From: Streptomyces spiroverticillatus
GTDB taxonomy: Bacteria; Actinomycetota; Actinomycetes; Streptomycetales; Streptomycetaceae
Length of the DNA: 64,000 nucleotides
NCBI GenBank assembly: GCA_014650415.1
Contig: BMUX01000005.1
Location: 496,001-560,000, forward strand
Direction of reading: 5' to 3'
Positions 31,458 through 40,285 of the stretch are shown piece after piece. Within the stretch, counting starts at the first letter, position 1; the number at the start of each line of letters is the position of its first letter. Both the position numbers and the translations under genes were made by a program. Below the pieces are notes generated by a model. It was not told the origin of the DNA. It made no database searches and saw nothing but the letters and a program-made list of their open reading frames with translations.

Positions 31458-33986
31458 ATGTTCCGTACCGCCCTGCGCAACGTCCTCGCCCACAAGGCCC
31501 GCCTCCTGATGACCGCCTTCGCGGTCCTGCTCGGCGTCACCTTCATCACCGGCAGCCTCGCCTACGGCGACAGCCAGCAGCAGGCGGCCGTCGACCGGGC
31601 CGCCGCCGGCTACGACCGCATCGACCTCAGCGTCGCCCCCGACAGCGACCCCGCCAACGGCAGCCCCCTCGCCACCCTCGACGACCGCACCGCCGCCGCC
31701 CTGGCCAAGATCGACGGGGTCCGTGCCGCCGCAGGCCGGGTCGACGGATTCGCCGCCGTCGCCGACCGCAAGGGCAACCTGCTGGGCACCGGCGACTTCC
31801 GCAAGGGCGGCAACTTCGCCCCGAACGCCGAAGGAACCGACCCCGCCTACCAGTTCGGCGCGGGCACCGGCCCGACCCGTAAGGACGAAATCGCCCTCGA
31901 CGAGGCCAGCGCCACGAAGGCCGGGTACCGCGTCGGCGACACCGTCCGCGTCGGTACGGGCCAAGGCGCCGCCTCGTACAAGATCACCGGAACCTTCCGC
32001 ACCGACGCCTCCAAGCTCTCGCCCGGCGGCAGCCTGACCCTCTTCGCGAACGCCACCGCCCAGCGGCTGTTCCTCCGGCCCGGCAAGTACACCGAGATCG
32101 AGATCACGGCCGCCGACGGCACTGACGCCCTCGCCCTCGCCGACCGCGTGGACGCCGCCCTGCCCGACCACACCAGCGCGATCACCGGCGCCCAACTCGC
32201 CCAGCTCAAGGCCAGGTTGGCCGCCAGTGACAGCGGCACCATGAGCCAGATCATGACCGGCTTCGCGGCCGTCGCCCTGTTCGTCGCCACCTTCCTCATC
32301 TCCAACACCTTCACCATGCTGGTCTCCCGCCGCACCCGCGAACTCGCCCTGCTGCGGGCCGTCGGCGCCACCCGTGAGCAGGTGCGCCGCATCCTGCTGA
32401 CCGAGGCCGTGCTCGTCGGCGTCCTCGCCTCGGTGGCCGGAATCGTGGCCGGTGCCGGAGTCACCTCGCTGCTCCAGAAGCTCTTCGCGACCCCGGCAGC
32501 CCCTGCGGCCCCGGTGGTCCTCACCCCGACCACCCTCATCGTCTCGGTGCTCGTCGGCACCGTGCTCCCCGTGATCGCCGCCTGGCTGCCGATCCGCCGC
32601 GCCATGGCGATCCCGCCGGTCGCCGCCCTCGGCGCCGCCGAGCAGTCGGCCCCCGAGCCCGCCAACTCGCTGCGCACCCGCATCAGCGTCGCCCTGACCG
32701 TCGCGGGCACGGCCACCGCCGCGATCGCCGCCCTCACCGGCAGCGCGGACGCCCGTACCGTCATCGGTATCGGCGCCGGCCTCGCCATGATCGGCGCGAT
32801 CGGCCTGATCCCCGTACTGTCCCGCCCCTTCGTTACGTTGCTGCGCCCGCTGTTGTTGCGGGTGAACCCGGTGCACGGCGACCTCGCCGCCCGCAACACG
32901 GTGCGCGACCCGCGCCGTACCGGAGCCACCGCCGCCGCGCTCGCCATCGCCCTCGCGCTGGCCTCCGGGCTGTCGGTCCTCGGCGCGTCCGCGACCCAGT
33001 ACATGGAGCGTGCGACCAAGGAGTCCTTCACCGCCGACTTCGTGGTCAACTCCCCGGGCGGCGCAAACCGGTTGACGCCCGCCACCGCCGAACCCCTCAA
33101 GAAGCTGCCCGGCGTCACGTACAGCCCGCTGAACCAGTCCACCCAGTACCAGCTCGGCGGCACCAGCTCCGTGCTGACCGGCGTCGACCCCGCCACCATC
33201 GGCAAGCTGCTGAAGTACGACATCGTCTCCGGCTCCCTCGACAGCCTCGCCCGGGGCCAGATCGCCGTCGCCGACTTCAAGGCGGAGCAGACCGGCTGGA
33301 AGGTCGGCCAGACGCTGCCCCTGGAGCGCAACGGCAAGAAGGGCGAAGTCACCGTCGGAGCGGTCTACAGGGCGGACGAGCAGAACGACCTGATGCCCAG
33401 CATCACCGCCCCCGACTCGCTCGTCGCCCGGTACGACAGCGCGCCCAGCACCAACGCGATACTCGTCTCGCCCGAGGGCGGTGCGTCGGCGCGCGCCGAC
33501 GTCGTCCGGGCCCTCGGCGACAACCCCGCCCTGGCCGTACTCGACAAAGACACCATCGCCGCCGAGGACACCAGCGGCATCGCCGACCAGCTCAACATCT
33601 TCTACGCGCTGCTCAGCATGGCCCTGGTGATCGCGGCGCTCGGCATCGCCAACACCCTCGCGATGTCCGTACTCGAACGCGGCAAGGAGATCGGCACCCT
33701 GCGCGCGATCGGCCTCGACCGCGTCGGCGTGACCCGCATGATCCGCCTCGAAGCGCTCCTCGTCGGCCTCCTCGGCGCGGCCGTCGGCACCGTCATGGGC
33801 GTCTTCCTCGGCTGGGCGATGGGCCGCACCCTCCAGGCCAACGTCGCGGGCTTCGAACTGGTCCTCCCCTGGGGCCGCCTCGCCCTCGGCATCGCCCTCG
33901 CCGTCACGGGCGCCCTCCTCGCCTCGCTCTGGCCCGCCCGCAGGGCCGCCCGGGTCGACATCCCGGCGGCGACGGCTGCCCAGTAG
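31458..33986 (+). CDS. FtsX/MacB-type ABC transporter permease
   Basis: 842 aa with two FtsX units. TM1 is near residue 18 ('LLMTAFAVLLGVTFITGSLAY'), a large extracytoplasmic domain follows, then three helices at about 265-395 ('FVATFLISNTFTMLVSRRTRELALLRAVGATREQ' region). A second large domain lies between about 520 and 710, and the last helices begin with 'LGIANTLAMSVLERGKEIGTLRAIGL' region. The 'R-x-x-E-(I/L)-x-x-L-R-A-(V/I)-G' coupling motif occurs in both halves. Such permeases release or sense cell-surface lipids or antimicrobial peptides. Confidence 0.93.
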   Translation: MFRTALRNVLAHKARLLMTAFAVLLGVTFITGSLAYGDSQQQAAVDRAAAGYDRIDLSVAPDSDPANGSPLATLDDRTAAALAKIDGVRAAAGRVDGFAAVADRKGNLLGTGDFRKGGNFAPNAEGTDPAYQFGAGTGPTRKDEIALDEASATKAGYRVGDTVRVGTGQGAASYKITGTFRTDASKLSPGGSLTLFANATAQRLFLRPGKYTEIEITAADGTDALALADRVDAALPDHTSAITGAQLAQLKARLAASDSGTMSQIMTGFAAVALFVATFLISNTFTMLVSRRTRELALLRAVGATREQVRRILLTEAVLVGVLASVAGIVAGAGVTSLLQKLFATPAAPAAPVVLTPTTLIVSVLVGTVLPVIAAWLPIRRAMAIPPVAALGAAEQSAPEPANSLRTRISVALTVAGTATAAIAALTGSADARTVIGIGAGLAMIGAIGLIPVLSRPFVTLLRPLLLRVNPVHGDLAARNTVRDPRRTGATAAALAIALALASGLSVLGASATQYMERATKESFTADFVVNSPGGANRLTPATAEPLKKLPGVTYSPLNQSTQYQLGGTSSVLTGVDPATIGKLLKYDIVSGSLDSLARGQIAVADFKAEQTGWKVGQTLPLERNGKKGEVTVGAVYRADEQNDLMPSITAPDSLVARYDSAPSTNAILVSPEGGASARADVVRALGDNPALAVLDKDTIAAEDTSGIADQLNIFYALLSMALVIAALGIANTLAMSVLERGKEIGTLRAIGLDRVGVTRMIRLEALLVGLLGAAVGTVMGVFLGWAMGRTLQANVAGFELVLPWGRLALGIALAVTGALLASLWPARRAARVDIPAATAAQ

Positions 33987-34130
33987 GGCTGGACGGGGCC
34001 GAGTCCCGGCACGCGGCGGGCCTCCGGCCCGACGCGGGGCACGACGCCGAGGCGCGGCCCCGGTTCGAGGACGTGCCGGTCGTGCACCTGAGGCGGATGC
34101 CCCGGACGGCAGCGGCATCCCGAGGATGGC

Positions 34131-34180
34131 CCCGAGCCCCGAGCCCCGAGCCCCGAGCCCCGAGCCCCGAGCCCCGAGCC
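34131..34180. repeat. Short tandem repeat, 7-base unit GAGCCCC
   Basis: About seven consecutive copies of GAGCCCC. It lies in non-coding DNA between the ABC permease and the dormancy-like cluster. Slippage-prone; no function evident. Confidence 0.9.
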
Positions 34181-34598
34181 TGCGGCTACGGCCCGGCTGC
34201 ATACCGTGGGCGGCCCGCCGGGGCTGCTCGCCGCGCAGCTCACCGACCGTCTCGCCCGTCGGGAGGCGGACGGCATCCGGCCCCGCGAGCCGGCGGACCT
34301 GTCGGCCGGGGGACGGCTCCACGGGCCGGGCTACGCCGCGTACCGGACGGACGACGTCCGAGCCACGGCCCGCCGGAGGGCCGACGTACGGGCGATCACC
34401 GGGGGCGACCGGGGGAGACCGCCGAAGGGACTCGGGCCCTTCAGCGCGACGGTGCGGGGCGGGTGCCCGGACGAAGGACCTCGCCCGGAGAGCCTGGACG
34501 TGGCGGAGTGAGGCGGGCGCCGCACGGGAGGGGAGTCGACGGTGCCCTCGCCGCAACGCCCGGCGAGTGGTGGAGGTGCATCGGCGCGGATCGGTTCA

Positions 34599-34613
34599 GG
34601 GCCCCAACGGCCC
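34599..34613. promoter_or_regulatory. GGGCC-N5-GGCCC inverted repeat, site A
   Basis: GGGCC-CCAAC-GGCCC lies 150 bases before the small membrane protein gene. It resembles in layout the DosR box (GGGAC-N4-GTCCC). Two related sites precede the nitroreductase and universal stress genes. In DNA of this GC content such motifs arise by chance, so confidence is limited. Confidence 0.35.
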
Positions 34614-34763
34614 CCTGGGAGCACGCTGTTAGGGACCTACGGCCTCTGGCAGGGAGGGGCCGGCGGGACGACGGTGGAAGTGTCCGAGTACACCTGCCAG
34701 GACGGCACGGCGTCGGCGGACCACTGCCGAACCGGATGTGCCGGCAGTTACGTAGGGGGCGCC

Positions 34764-34853
34764 ATGAACTGGCCCACAGCAATTGTCATCATCGCCGCGC
34801 TCTTCGCGCTCGCGGCGGTACTGAGTACCTACTTCGCCAGGCCCAAGAAGTAG
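34764..34853 (+). CDS. 29-residue membrane peptide
   Basis: ATG at 34764 with AGGGGGC 3-4 bases upstream. The product is one membrane helix ('AIVIIAALFALAAVLSTYF') followed by a basic tail 'ARPKK', so it would insert with the N-terminus outside. Single-helix peptides of this type are common in Streptomyces stress clusters and may regulate membrane complexes. It precedes the nitroreductase gene by about 350 bases. Confidence 0.6.
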   Translation: MNWPTAIVIIAALFALAAVLSTYFARPKK

Positions 34854-35118
34854 CCCGGGCTCGCCGAGAAGCGCAACAAGCAGTGCAGGGACCGCAGGAG
34901 AGCCCTGCGGTCCCTGCACGATCCCACGGAGAACAGCGCGTCGGCTCCGCACTCGCGCTCTCGCGACCTGGCCGGCAGCCCGGTCGGTCGAGGGACGAGC
35001 TCAATGGCATGTCCTTGTTCGGCCCCGTTTCTGGATCAGGTACCGACACGGCGCTCTCCGACGACAGGGCACTCCCGTGCTTGGCCGACGAGAAGCGGGA
35101 GACGGGCCGGTCCTCGCC

Positions 35119-35136
35119 CAGGGCCGTCCGGCCCTG
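35119..35136. promoter_or_regulatory. Perfect inverted repeat upstream of the nitroreductase, site B
   Basis: CAGGGCCG-TC-CGGCCCTG, eight-base perfect arms; its core is GGGCC-N4-GGCCC, the same layout as a DosR box. It lies 72 bases before the nitroreductase start, a normal position for an activator site. Confidence 0.55.
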
Positions 35137-35207
35137 TACCGGGTCCTCCGGCCTCTTACCTCACAGCGCACCAGCGACCGACGATGAGGGGAAAGGAGGG
35201 CCGGGAC

Positions 35208-36212
35208 ATGAACGGGACCTGTGCGCGGCCCGGCCACGCGGCCAACTACCTGGTGCGCGCCGCCGTCACCGCGCCGTCGCTGCACAACACCCAGCCCTGG
35301 CGATTCGCGAGCCGGGGCGACGACGAGATCACCCTGTACGCCGACAGCGCGCGACGGTTGCCGCTCGCCGATCCCGACGGCCGCGAGATGGTGATCAGCT
35401 GCGGCGCGGCGCTGTTCAACCTGCGCCTGGCCATGCGCCACCTCGGCTTCCTGCCCGTCGTACGTCCGTACCCTCAGCCGGGCGTTCCCGCGCTCCTGGC
35501 GCGCATCCGGTGGGGGCCGTACGCCCGCGCGACCGATGAGGAAGAGCTGATGTATCGGGCCATGGCGCAACGGCACACCCACCGGGGCCTGTTCCAGGCC
35601 ACCCCGCTGCCGCTCCAGCTGATCGACGGTCTGGGCCGGAACGCTCGCCGCGAAGGAGGGGAACTGTTCATGCCGAGGGGCAGTGCGGAACGTCTGTGGC
35701 TCGGCACACTCGTCCAGGAGGCCGAGACCTGCCAGCGGGACGACCCCCGCCACGCCGCGGAGCTGGCCCGCTGGGCAGCCGCGCCCGGTACCCGCCGTCT
35801 CGACGGTGTGCCGGTGGAAGCCCGTGCCTTCCCGCCCGATTGCGCGCCCTACGCCGGACGCGACTTCACCGGCAGTGCGCCGAGCGACGGCCGGAGCGGC
35901 ATACGGGCCACCACCTGGCCGGACTCCGCGGGTCTGGTCGCGGTTCTGACCACCCCGCGCGACACCCGCCAGGACTGGTTGCGAGCGGGACAGTCGCTGC
36001 AGAGCGTCCTGTTGTTCGCAGCCGCCCACAAGGTGTCCGCGGCCTTCCACACACAGCCTCTCGAACTGCCGGCCTACCGGGACAGCATCCGCAGGTCGAT
36101 GGTGCCCGGCCAGTACCCGCAGGTCATCATGCGCCTCGGCCACACCGTGCACGCAGTGGGTGCCGCGCGGCGTCCGGTCGCCGACGTGCTCTCGGTGGCG
36201 GACGCGGCGTGA
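35208..36212 (+). CDS. Acg-family nitroreductase-like protein
   Basis: 334 aa. 'YLVRAAVTAPSLHNTQPWRF' is the FMN-binding N-terminus shared with Rv2032/Acg of the mycobacterial DosR regulon, and 'GREMVISCGAALFNLRLAMRHLG' and 'WLRAGQSLQSVLLFAAAHKVSAAF' are the other conserved blocks. Acg proteins bind FMN but lack classical nitroreductase activity and may store or sequester flavin during hypoxia. AAAGGAGGG lies 8 bases upstream of the ATG at 35208. It heads a run of genes typical of the Streptomyces OsdR/DevR-type dormancy set. Confidence 0.88.
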   Translation: MNGTCARPGHAANYLVRAAVTAPSLHNTQPWRFASRGDDEITLYADSARRLPLADPDGREMVISCGAALFNLRLAMRHLGFLPVVRPYPQPGVPALLARIRWGPYARATDEEELMYRAMAQRHTHRGLFQATPLPLQLIDGLGRNARREGGELFMPRGSAERLWLGTLVQEAETCQRDDPRHAAELARWAAAPGTRRLDGVPVEARAFPPDCAPYAGRDFTGSAPSDGRSGIRATTWPDSAGLVAVLTTPRDTRQDWLRAGQSLQSVLLFAAAHKVSAAFHTQPLELPAYRDSIRRSMVPGQYPQVIMRLGHTVHAVGAARRPVADVLSVADAA

Positions 36213-36229
36213 GCCCGTTCTGTCGCGTG

Positions 36230-36256
36230 GTCGTGGACCCTTGCGCGGTCCACGAC
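36230..36256. terminator. Terminator-like stem-loop after the nitroreductase gene
   Basis: Perfect 10-base arms GTCGTGGACC and GGTCCACGAC flank a 7-base loop, 17 bases after the stop codon. Confidence 0.75.
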
Positions 36257-36359
36257 TCCCTGCGGTGTCTGCCGCAGACAGCGGTGGCCATGGACCGGCC
36301 CTTCCGCCCGGCAGCCCTCCTCGGGTGACGGGGCAAAGGGGTTGCACGGCCCAAGGTCC

Positions 36360-36374
36360 GGGCCCGATGGGCCC
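36360..36374. promoter_or_regulatory. GGGCCC-GAT-GGGCCC repeat upstream of the universal stress gene, site C
   Basis: It can be read as GGGCC-N5-GGCCC, the same layout as sites A and B, and lies 54 bases before the universal stress protein start. As for the others, GC content makes chance occurrence possible. Confidence 0.4.
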
Positions 36375-36428
36375 TCCTCGGCGCTCCTGCTCCGGCGCGA
36401 TGCTGGAAGCGGAGGGAAGGTGGGAGAC

Positions 36429-37316
36429 ATGCTCCAGTTCCAGCCGATCGTCGCGGGTCTGGACGGCTCGCGTGAAAGCGTCGCCGCCGCTCACTGGGCG
36501 GCCAGGGAGGCGCAGCGGCGCTCGCTGCCGCTGCGGCTCGTGCATGCCTGGGAAGGACTGCCGGTCCCCGAGGAGTCCGCGGGACTGCCCGAACTCCGGG
36601 TCCCGCAGTACTGGGCGAGGCGAGTGCTGCGCAACGCCGTCGAGCAGCTCACGGAGGCGTATCCGCAGGTGTACATCAGCGCGGAGCAGATCGCGAAGCC
36701 GCCGACGGCCGCCCTGGTGTCCGAGGCGGCGCGGGCCGAGCTCGTGGTCCTGGGGAACCACGGTTTCGGCGGCCCCAGCGGTCTGCTGACGGGTTCCGTC
36801 GCCATGGCCGTGGTGACACACGCCCGCACGCCGGTCGTCCTCGTCCGTGCGGGCTGCTCGACGGCGGACGAACTGCTGCCGGGCGGAGAAGGGGGCACGA
36901 ACGGGGCCGCGCCGTACCGGGAGGTCGCCGTCGCCCTCGATCTGGCACATACCTGCGACTCGCTCCTCGAGTTCGCGTTCGAGGAGGCCAGGAGCCGGGC
37001 CACCGTACTCAGGCCGGTCCACGTGTGGTACCTGGCGAGCCGTCAAGCCCCCGACGGGGAAGCCGGACGGGAAGCTGCGTGGGCGCTTGAGACGGTGCTG
37101 GAGCCGTGGCGGGAGAAGTTCCCGTCCGTCGAGGTCCACCCGCGGTCGGTGCAGGGCAGGCCCGCCCAGGAGGTGATGGAAGCCGCCCGGGACGCCGGTC
37201 TGCTGGTGATAGGACGCCAGGTGCGGCACGCGGCGCTGGGCAGCCACCTGGGGCGGGTGGCGCACGCGGCCATCCACCACGTCCGGTGCCCCGTCGCCGT
37301 GGTCCCGCACGACTGA
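36429..37316 (+). CDS. Tandem universal stress protein
   Basis: 295 aa with two UspA domains. Domain 1 (about 1-140) begins 'PIVAGLDGSRESVAAAHWA' and has the ATP-binding G-x2-G-x9-G-S/T pattern in 'GNHGFGGPSGLLTGSVAMAV'. Domain 2 (about 155-295) has 'EVAVALDLAHTCDSLLEFAF' and 'GRQVRHAALGSHLGRVAHAA', with one glycine replaced, so it may bind ATP less well. Tandem USPs are hallmark members of DosR/OsdR regulons and bind ATP or cAMP under energy limitation. Confidence 0.93.
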   Translation: MLQFQPIVAGLDGSRESVAAAHWAAREAQRRSLPLRLVHAWEGLPVPEESAGLPELRVPQYWARRVLRNAVEQLTEAYPQVYISAEQIAKPPTAALVSEAARAELVVLGNHGFGGPSGLLTGSVAMAVVTHARTPVVLVRAGCSTADELLPGGEGGTNGAAPYREVAVALDLAHTCDSLLEFAFEEARSRATVLRPVHVWYLASRQAPDGEAGREAAWALETVLEPWREKFPSVEVHPRSVQGRPAQEVMEAARDAGLLVIGRQVRHAALGSHLGRVAHAAIHHVRCPVAVVPHD

Positions 37317-37476
37317 CCGGGAGAGAACCGGAAGCCGGAAAGCCCGCAGGAGCCGAAACGCGCGTTCTGGCACGGCGGCCGGGGTGGTCACGAACTGCGA
37401 CGAGGCCCGCCAGGTGGGGCTGCTCCGCCTCCGGACAGGGCCGGTCGCACTCCAGCACAGAGAGGCAGAGGACCTC

Positions 37477-37885
37477 ATGTACGCATTCGGGATGCTGGTC
37501 CTGCTCGGACTGGCCGTACTCGTCGTGGCGAAGCTCGCCCAGCGCTACTTGTCCACGGTCCAGGAATTCTGGGCCGGCGCGCTCGTGGCGCTGCATCGGT
37601 ACGGCCTGGCTCGCCGACTCCGATCTGTTCGGATCGGAGCCTGGGGGCTCACGGTGCGCAACGGCACCCCCGGCCCCGTGTCTCCACGGGGGACACCAGG
37701 ACACGCAGAGCGAGCCGAGCGGAACCGCAGTCCTGCGCCACGAGTGCGAGAGCCCGGGCCACAGGGACACCCCGGCACTGTTCCCGACGGGGCCGACGAC
37801 GACCCGGGAAGGTCAGCACACGTCCGTCCGGCCCTTCGGCAGGGCCGAACGCCCCCTGCCGTCACGACCGGCCGCCGCGATGTGA
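37477..37885 (+). pseudogene. Frameshifted small membrane protein gene
   Basis: An ATG at 37477 starts 'MYAFGMLVLLGLAVLVVAKL', a membrane helix, then 'YLSTVQEFWAGALVAL'. At about 37598 the sequence that continues the expected pattern, 'GTAWLADSDLF', is in another frame (stop at 37885), while the original frame runs on with no stop for over a kilobase through the next gene, which is not credible. A one- or two-base indel near 37600 explains this. I recall similar Streptomyces membrane proteins with this N-terminus, but no function is known. Confidence 0.45.
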
Positions 37886-37936
37886 TGGACGGAGATCGCC
37901 CCCTGGGGCGCCGCACCGAAGGGAGACGGGTACGCC

Positions 37937-40285
37937 ATGACCCACTCCGCCAACACCGCACAGCTGTGTCGCCTGGTCACCGCAGTCGTGTCCCGCCGAC
38001 TCGACGTGGTGCTGCTGGCCGTCACGGCGTCAACGCTTGTCGGCGGCGGCATCGCCTGGCTCACCGATGCCGTTGGCCTCGCGGACCTGCTCTGGGGGCT
38101 GGGCACCGCGTCCGCCATGATGCCCGCGGTGGGGTGGGTGCTGAACACGCTGCGGCACGGACACGCAGGCGTGGACCTGGTCGCCGTGCTCGCCCTGGGC
38201 GGCACCCTGGCCGTGGGCGAGTACCTGGCCGGTGCCCTGATCGCGCTGATGCTCGCCACCGGCCGCACCCTCGAAGCCGCAGCCCAGAGGCGGGCTTCCC
38301 ACGACATGCGTGCCCTGCTGGAACACGCGCCGCGCACGGCGCGCCGTCGAACGGCCACGGGGGTGGCCACGGTGCTCCTGGGCGAAGTCGTCGTCGGCGA
38401 CCTGCTCGTTGTCGGCCCGGGGGAAGTCGTCCCCGTCGACGGCCGCATCGAGAACGCCTCCGCCGTCCTCGACGAGTCGGTACTCACCGGCGAGTCCCTC
38501 CACGTCGACCGGTCCCAGGGCGAGACGGTACGCAGCGGAGTGGTCAACGGTGGCAACGCCTTCGAGTTGCGCGCCACCGCGACGGAGCAGGACAGCACCT
38601 ATGCGGGCATCGTGCGGCTGGCGCAGCAGGCAGGGGCCGAGTCCGCGCCGGTCGTGCGGCTGGCCGACCGGTACGCGGCCTGGTTCCTGCCCCTGTCACT
38701 CGCGGTGGCGGGACTGGCCTGGCTGCTCAGCGGCTCCGCGGTACGCGCGGTAGCAGTTCTGGTGGTCGCCACACCGTGCCCCCTCTTGCTGGCCGCCCCG
38801 GTCGCCATCGTCTCCGGCCTCTCCCGCGCCTCCCGCTTCGGCGTCATCATCCGTGACGGCGGCGCTCTGGAGAACCTCGGCCGCGCTCGCACCCTCCTGC
38901 TCGACAAGACCGGCACCCTCACCCGCGGACGTCCCCGCGTCCTCGACGTGACCGCCGCCCCCGGTTTCACGTCGGCTGAAGTCCTTCGCCTGGCCGCCTC
39001 GCTCGACCAGTACTCGCCCCACGTCCTGGCCCAGGCCATCGTCGACACCGCCCGGCAGCGCAAGCTGGAACTGTCGGTCCCTTCGGACGTGATGGAGGAG
39101 CCAGGCCGCGGCGTCACCGGCACGGTGGACGGGCACCAACTGGCCGTCGGCCGCGCCGACCCCGCTGCCGTACGCCCCGGCTGGGCCACATCGGTGGCCA
39201 ACCGCGCGCTCCTCGACGGTGCGGCCGTCGCCTGGCTCACCCTCGACGGACGACTGACGGGAGCCGTCCTGCTGCGTGATCCCCTTCGTCACGACGCCCC
39301 GCGCACCCTGCGCCACCTGCGTGCGGCGGGCATCGACCGGCTCGTGATGCTGACCGGCGACCGTGCCGCACCCGCCCGCGAGATCGCCGCAGTCCTCGGC
39401 CTGGACGGCGTACGCGCCGACCTCGGCCCGGCCGACAAGGTCTCCGCCGTACGCGCGGAACGGGAACGCGCGGTCACTGTGATGGTCGGCGACGGCGTCA
39501 ACGACGCCCCCGCGCTGGCCGCCGCCGACATCGGCGTCGCCATGGGAGCGCGCGGCTCCACCGCCTCCTCCGAGGCCGCCGACATCGTACTGACCACCGA
39601 CCGCGTCGACCGCCTGGCCGACGCCGTCATCCTCGCCCAACGTGCCCGGCACATCGCCGTCCAAAGCGCTCTGGGCGGCATGCTCATGTCGCTGGCCGCC
39701 ATGGCTGCGGCTGCCGTCGGCCTGCTCCCGCCCGCCGTCGGCGCGTTGCTCCAGGAGGGCATCGACGTCGCCGTCATCCTCAACGCCCTGCGCGCCCTGC
39801 GCGTCGACCGGTCCACACGGCCGGCTCTCACCCCGACGGCCGAGGCGCTCATCCAGCGGTTCGCCGCCGAACACGACGACCTCCAGAGCGTCCTGGACGC
39901 CGTACGCGACGCCGCCGACCACCTTTCCGGCACCCCCGGACCCGAGGCCCTCGCCGCCGTCGAGCAGGCCCATCGCCTGCTCACCGAACGGCTGCTGCCG
40001 CACGAATACGCCGAGGAACACCAGCTCTACCCCGCCCTCGCCCCCGCCCTCGGCGGCCTTGAGGCCACCTCCACCATGAGCCGCGCCCACACCGAGATCG
40101 AACGCCTCTCCCACCGCATCGCCACCCACCTCCAACTCGCCCGGACCGGCGGCGGACCGGCTCCCGAACAAGCCCTGGCCCCCGAACAACTCGACGACCT
40201 GCGCTCCTGCCTCTACGGCCTCAACGCCGTCCTGCGCCTGCACTTCACCCAGGAAGAAGAGAGCTACTTCTCCCTCGCCCCGTAA
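37937..40285 (+). CDS. P1B-5-type metal ATPase with C-terminal hemerythrin-like domain
   Basis: 782 aa. It starts directly with membrane helices, with no N-terminal HMA domain. Motifs in order: 'PGEVVPVDGRI', 'DESVLTGES', the transport-site helix 'VVATPCPLLLAAPVA' with T-P-C-P, the phosphorylation site 'DKTGTLT', 'MLTGDR' and 'VGDGVNDAPAL'. Residues about 630-782 form a hemerythrin-like four-helix domain with His/Glu ligands in 'AEHDDLQ', 'HEYAEEHQLYP', 'HTEIERLSH' and 'HFTQEEE'. T-P-C-P plus hemerythrin defines the P1B-5 (Nia) group, linked to Fe/Ni export and O2 or iron sensing. Confidence 0.92.
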   Translation: MTHSANTAQLCRLVTAVVSRRLDVVLLAVTASTLVGGGIAWLTDAVGLADLLWGLGTASAMMPAVGWVLNTLRHGHAGVDLVAVLALGGTLAVGEYLAGALIALMLATGRTLEAAAQRRASHDMRALLEHAPRTARRRTATGVATVLLGEVVVGDLLVVGPGEVVPVDGRIENASAVLDESVLTGESLHVDRSQGETVRSGVVNGGNAFELRATATEQDSTYAGIVRLAQQAGAESAPVVRLADRYAAWFLPLSLAVAGLAWLLSGSAVRAVAVLVVATPCPLLLAAPVAIVSGLSRASRFGVIIRDGGALENLGRARTLLLDKTGTLTRGRPRVLDVTAAPGFTSAEVLRLAASLDQYSPHVLAQAIVDTARQRKLELSVPSDVMEEPGRGVTGTVDGHQLAVGRADPAAVRPGWATSVANRALLDGAAVAWLTLDGRLTGAVLLRDPLRHDAPRTLRHLRAAGIDRLVMLTGDRAAPAREIAAVLGLDGVRADLGPADKVSAVRAERERAVTVMVGDGVNDAPALAAADIGVAMGARGSTASSEAADIVLTTDRVDRLADAVILAQRARHIAVQSALGGMLMSLAAMAAAAVGLLPPAVGALLQEGIDVAVILNALRALRVDRSTRPALTPTAEALIQRFAAEHDDLQSVLDAVRDAADHLSGTPGPEALAAVEQAHRLLTERLLPHEYAEEHQLYPALAPALGGLEATSTMSRAHTEIERLSHRIATHLQLARTGGGPAPEQALAPEQLDDLRSCLYGLNAVLRLHFTQEEESYFSLAP

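Larger units (their letters stand above)
33987..34763. other. 777-base stretch without a confident gene
   Basis: It contains a block of 7-base tandem repeats (34131-34180) and one protein-like ORF at 34206-34511 (101 codons, 'LLAAQLTDRLARREADGI', 'LHGPGYAAYRTDDVRA') that lacks a ribosome site and matches no family I know; it could be a gene remnant. A GTG at 34542 with GGGAGGGGAG upstream is in frame with the small membrane protein at 34764 and might be an alternative start for it. Confidence 0.5.

Noticed and set aside
34131..34180. Possible repeat-protein coding region
   Set aside because: The reading through the repeat ('PEPRAPS' units) has no ribosome site and runs into unrelated sequence; better explained as a non-coding microsatellite.
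31152..34556. 1134-codon minus-strand ORF opposite the FtsX-type permease
   Set aside because: Gly/Asp/Ala/Glu-rich antisense translation with no recognisable domain.
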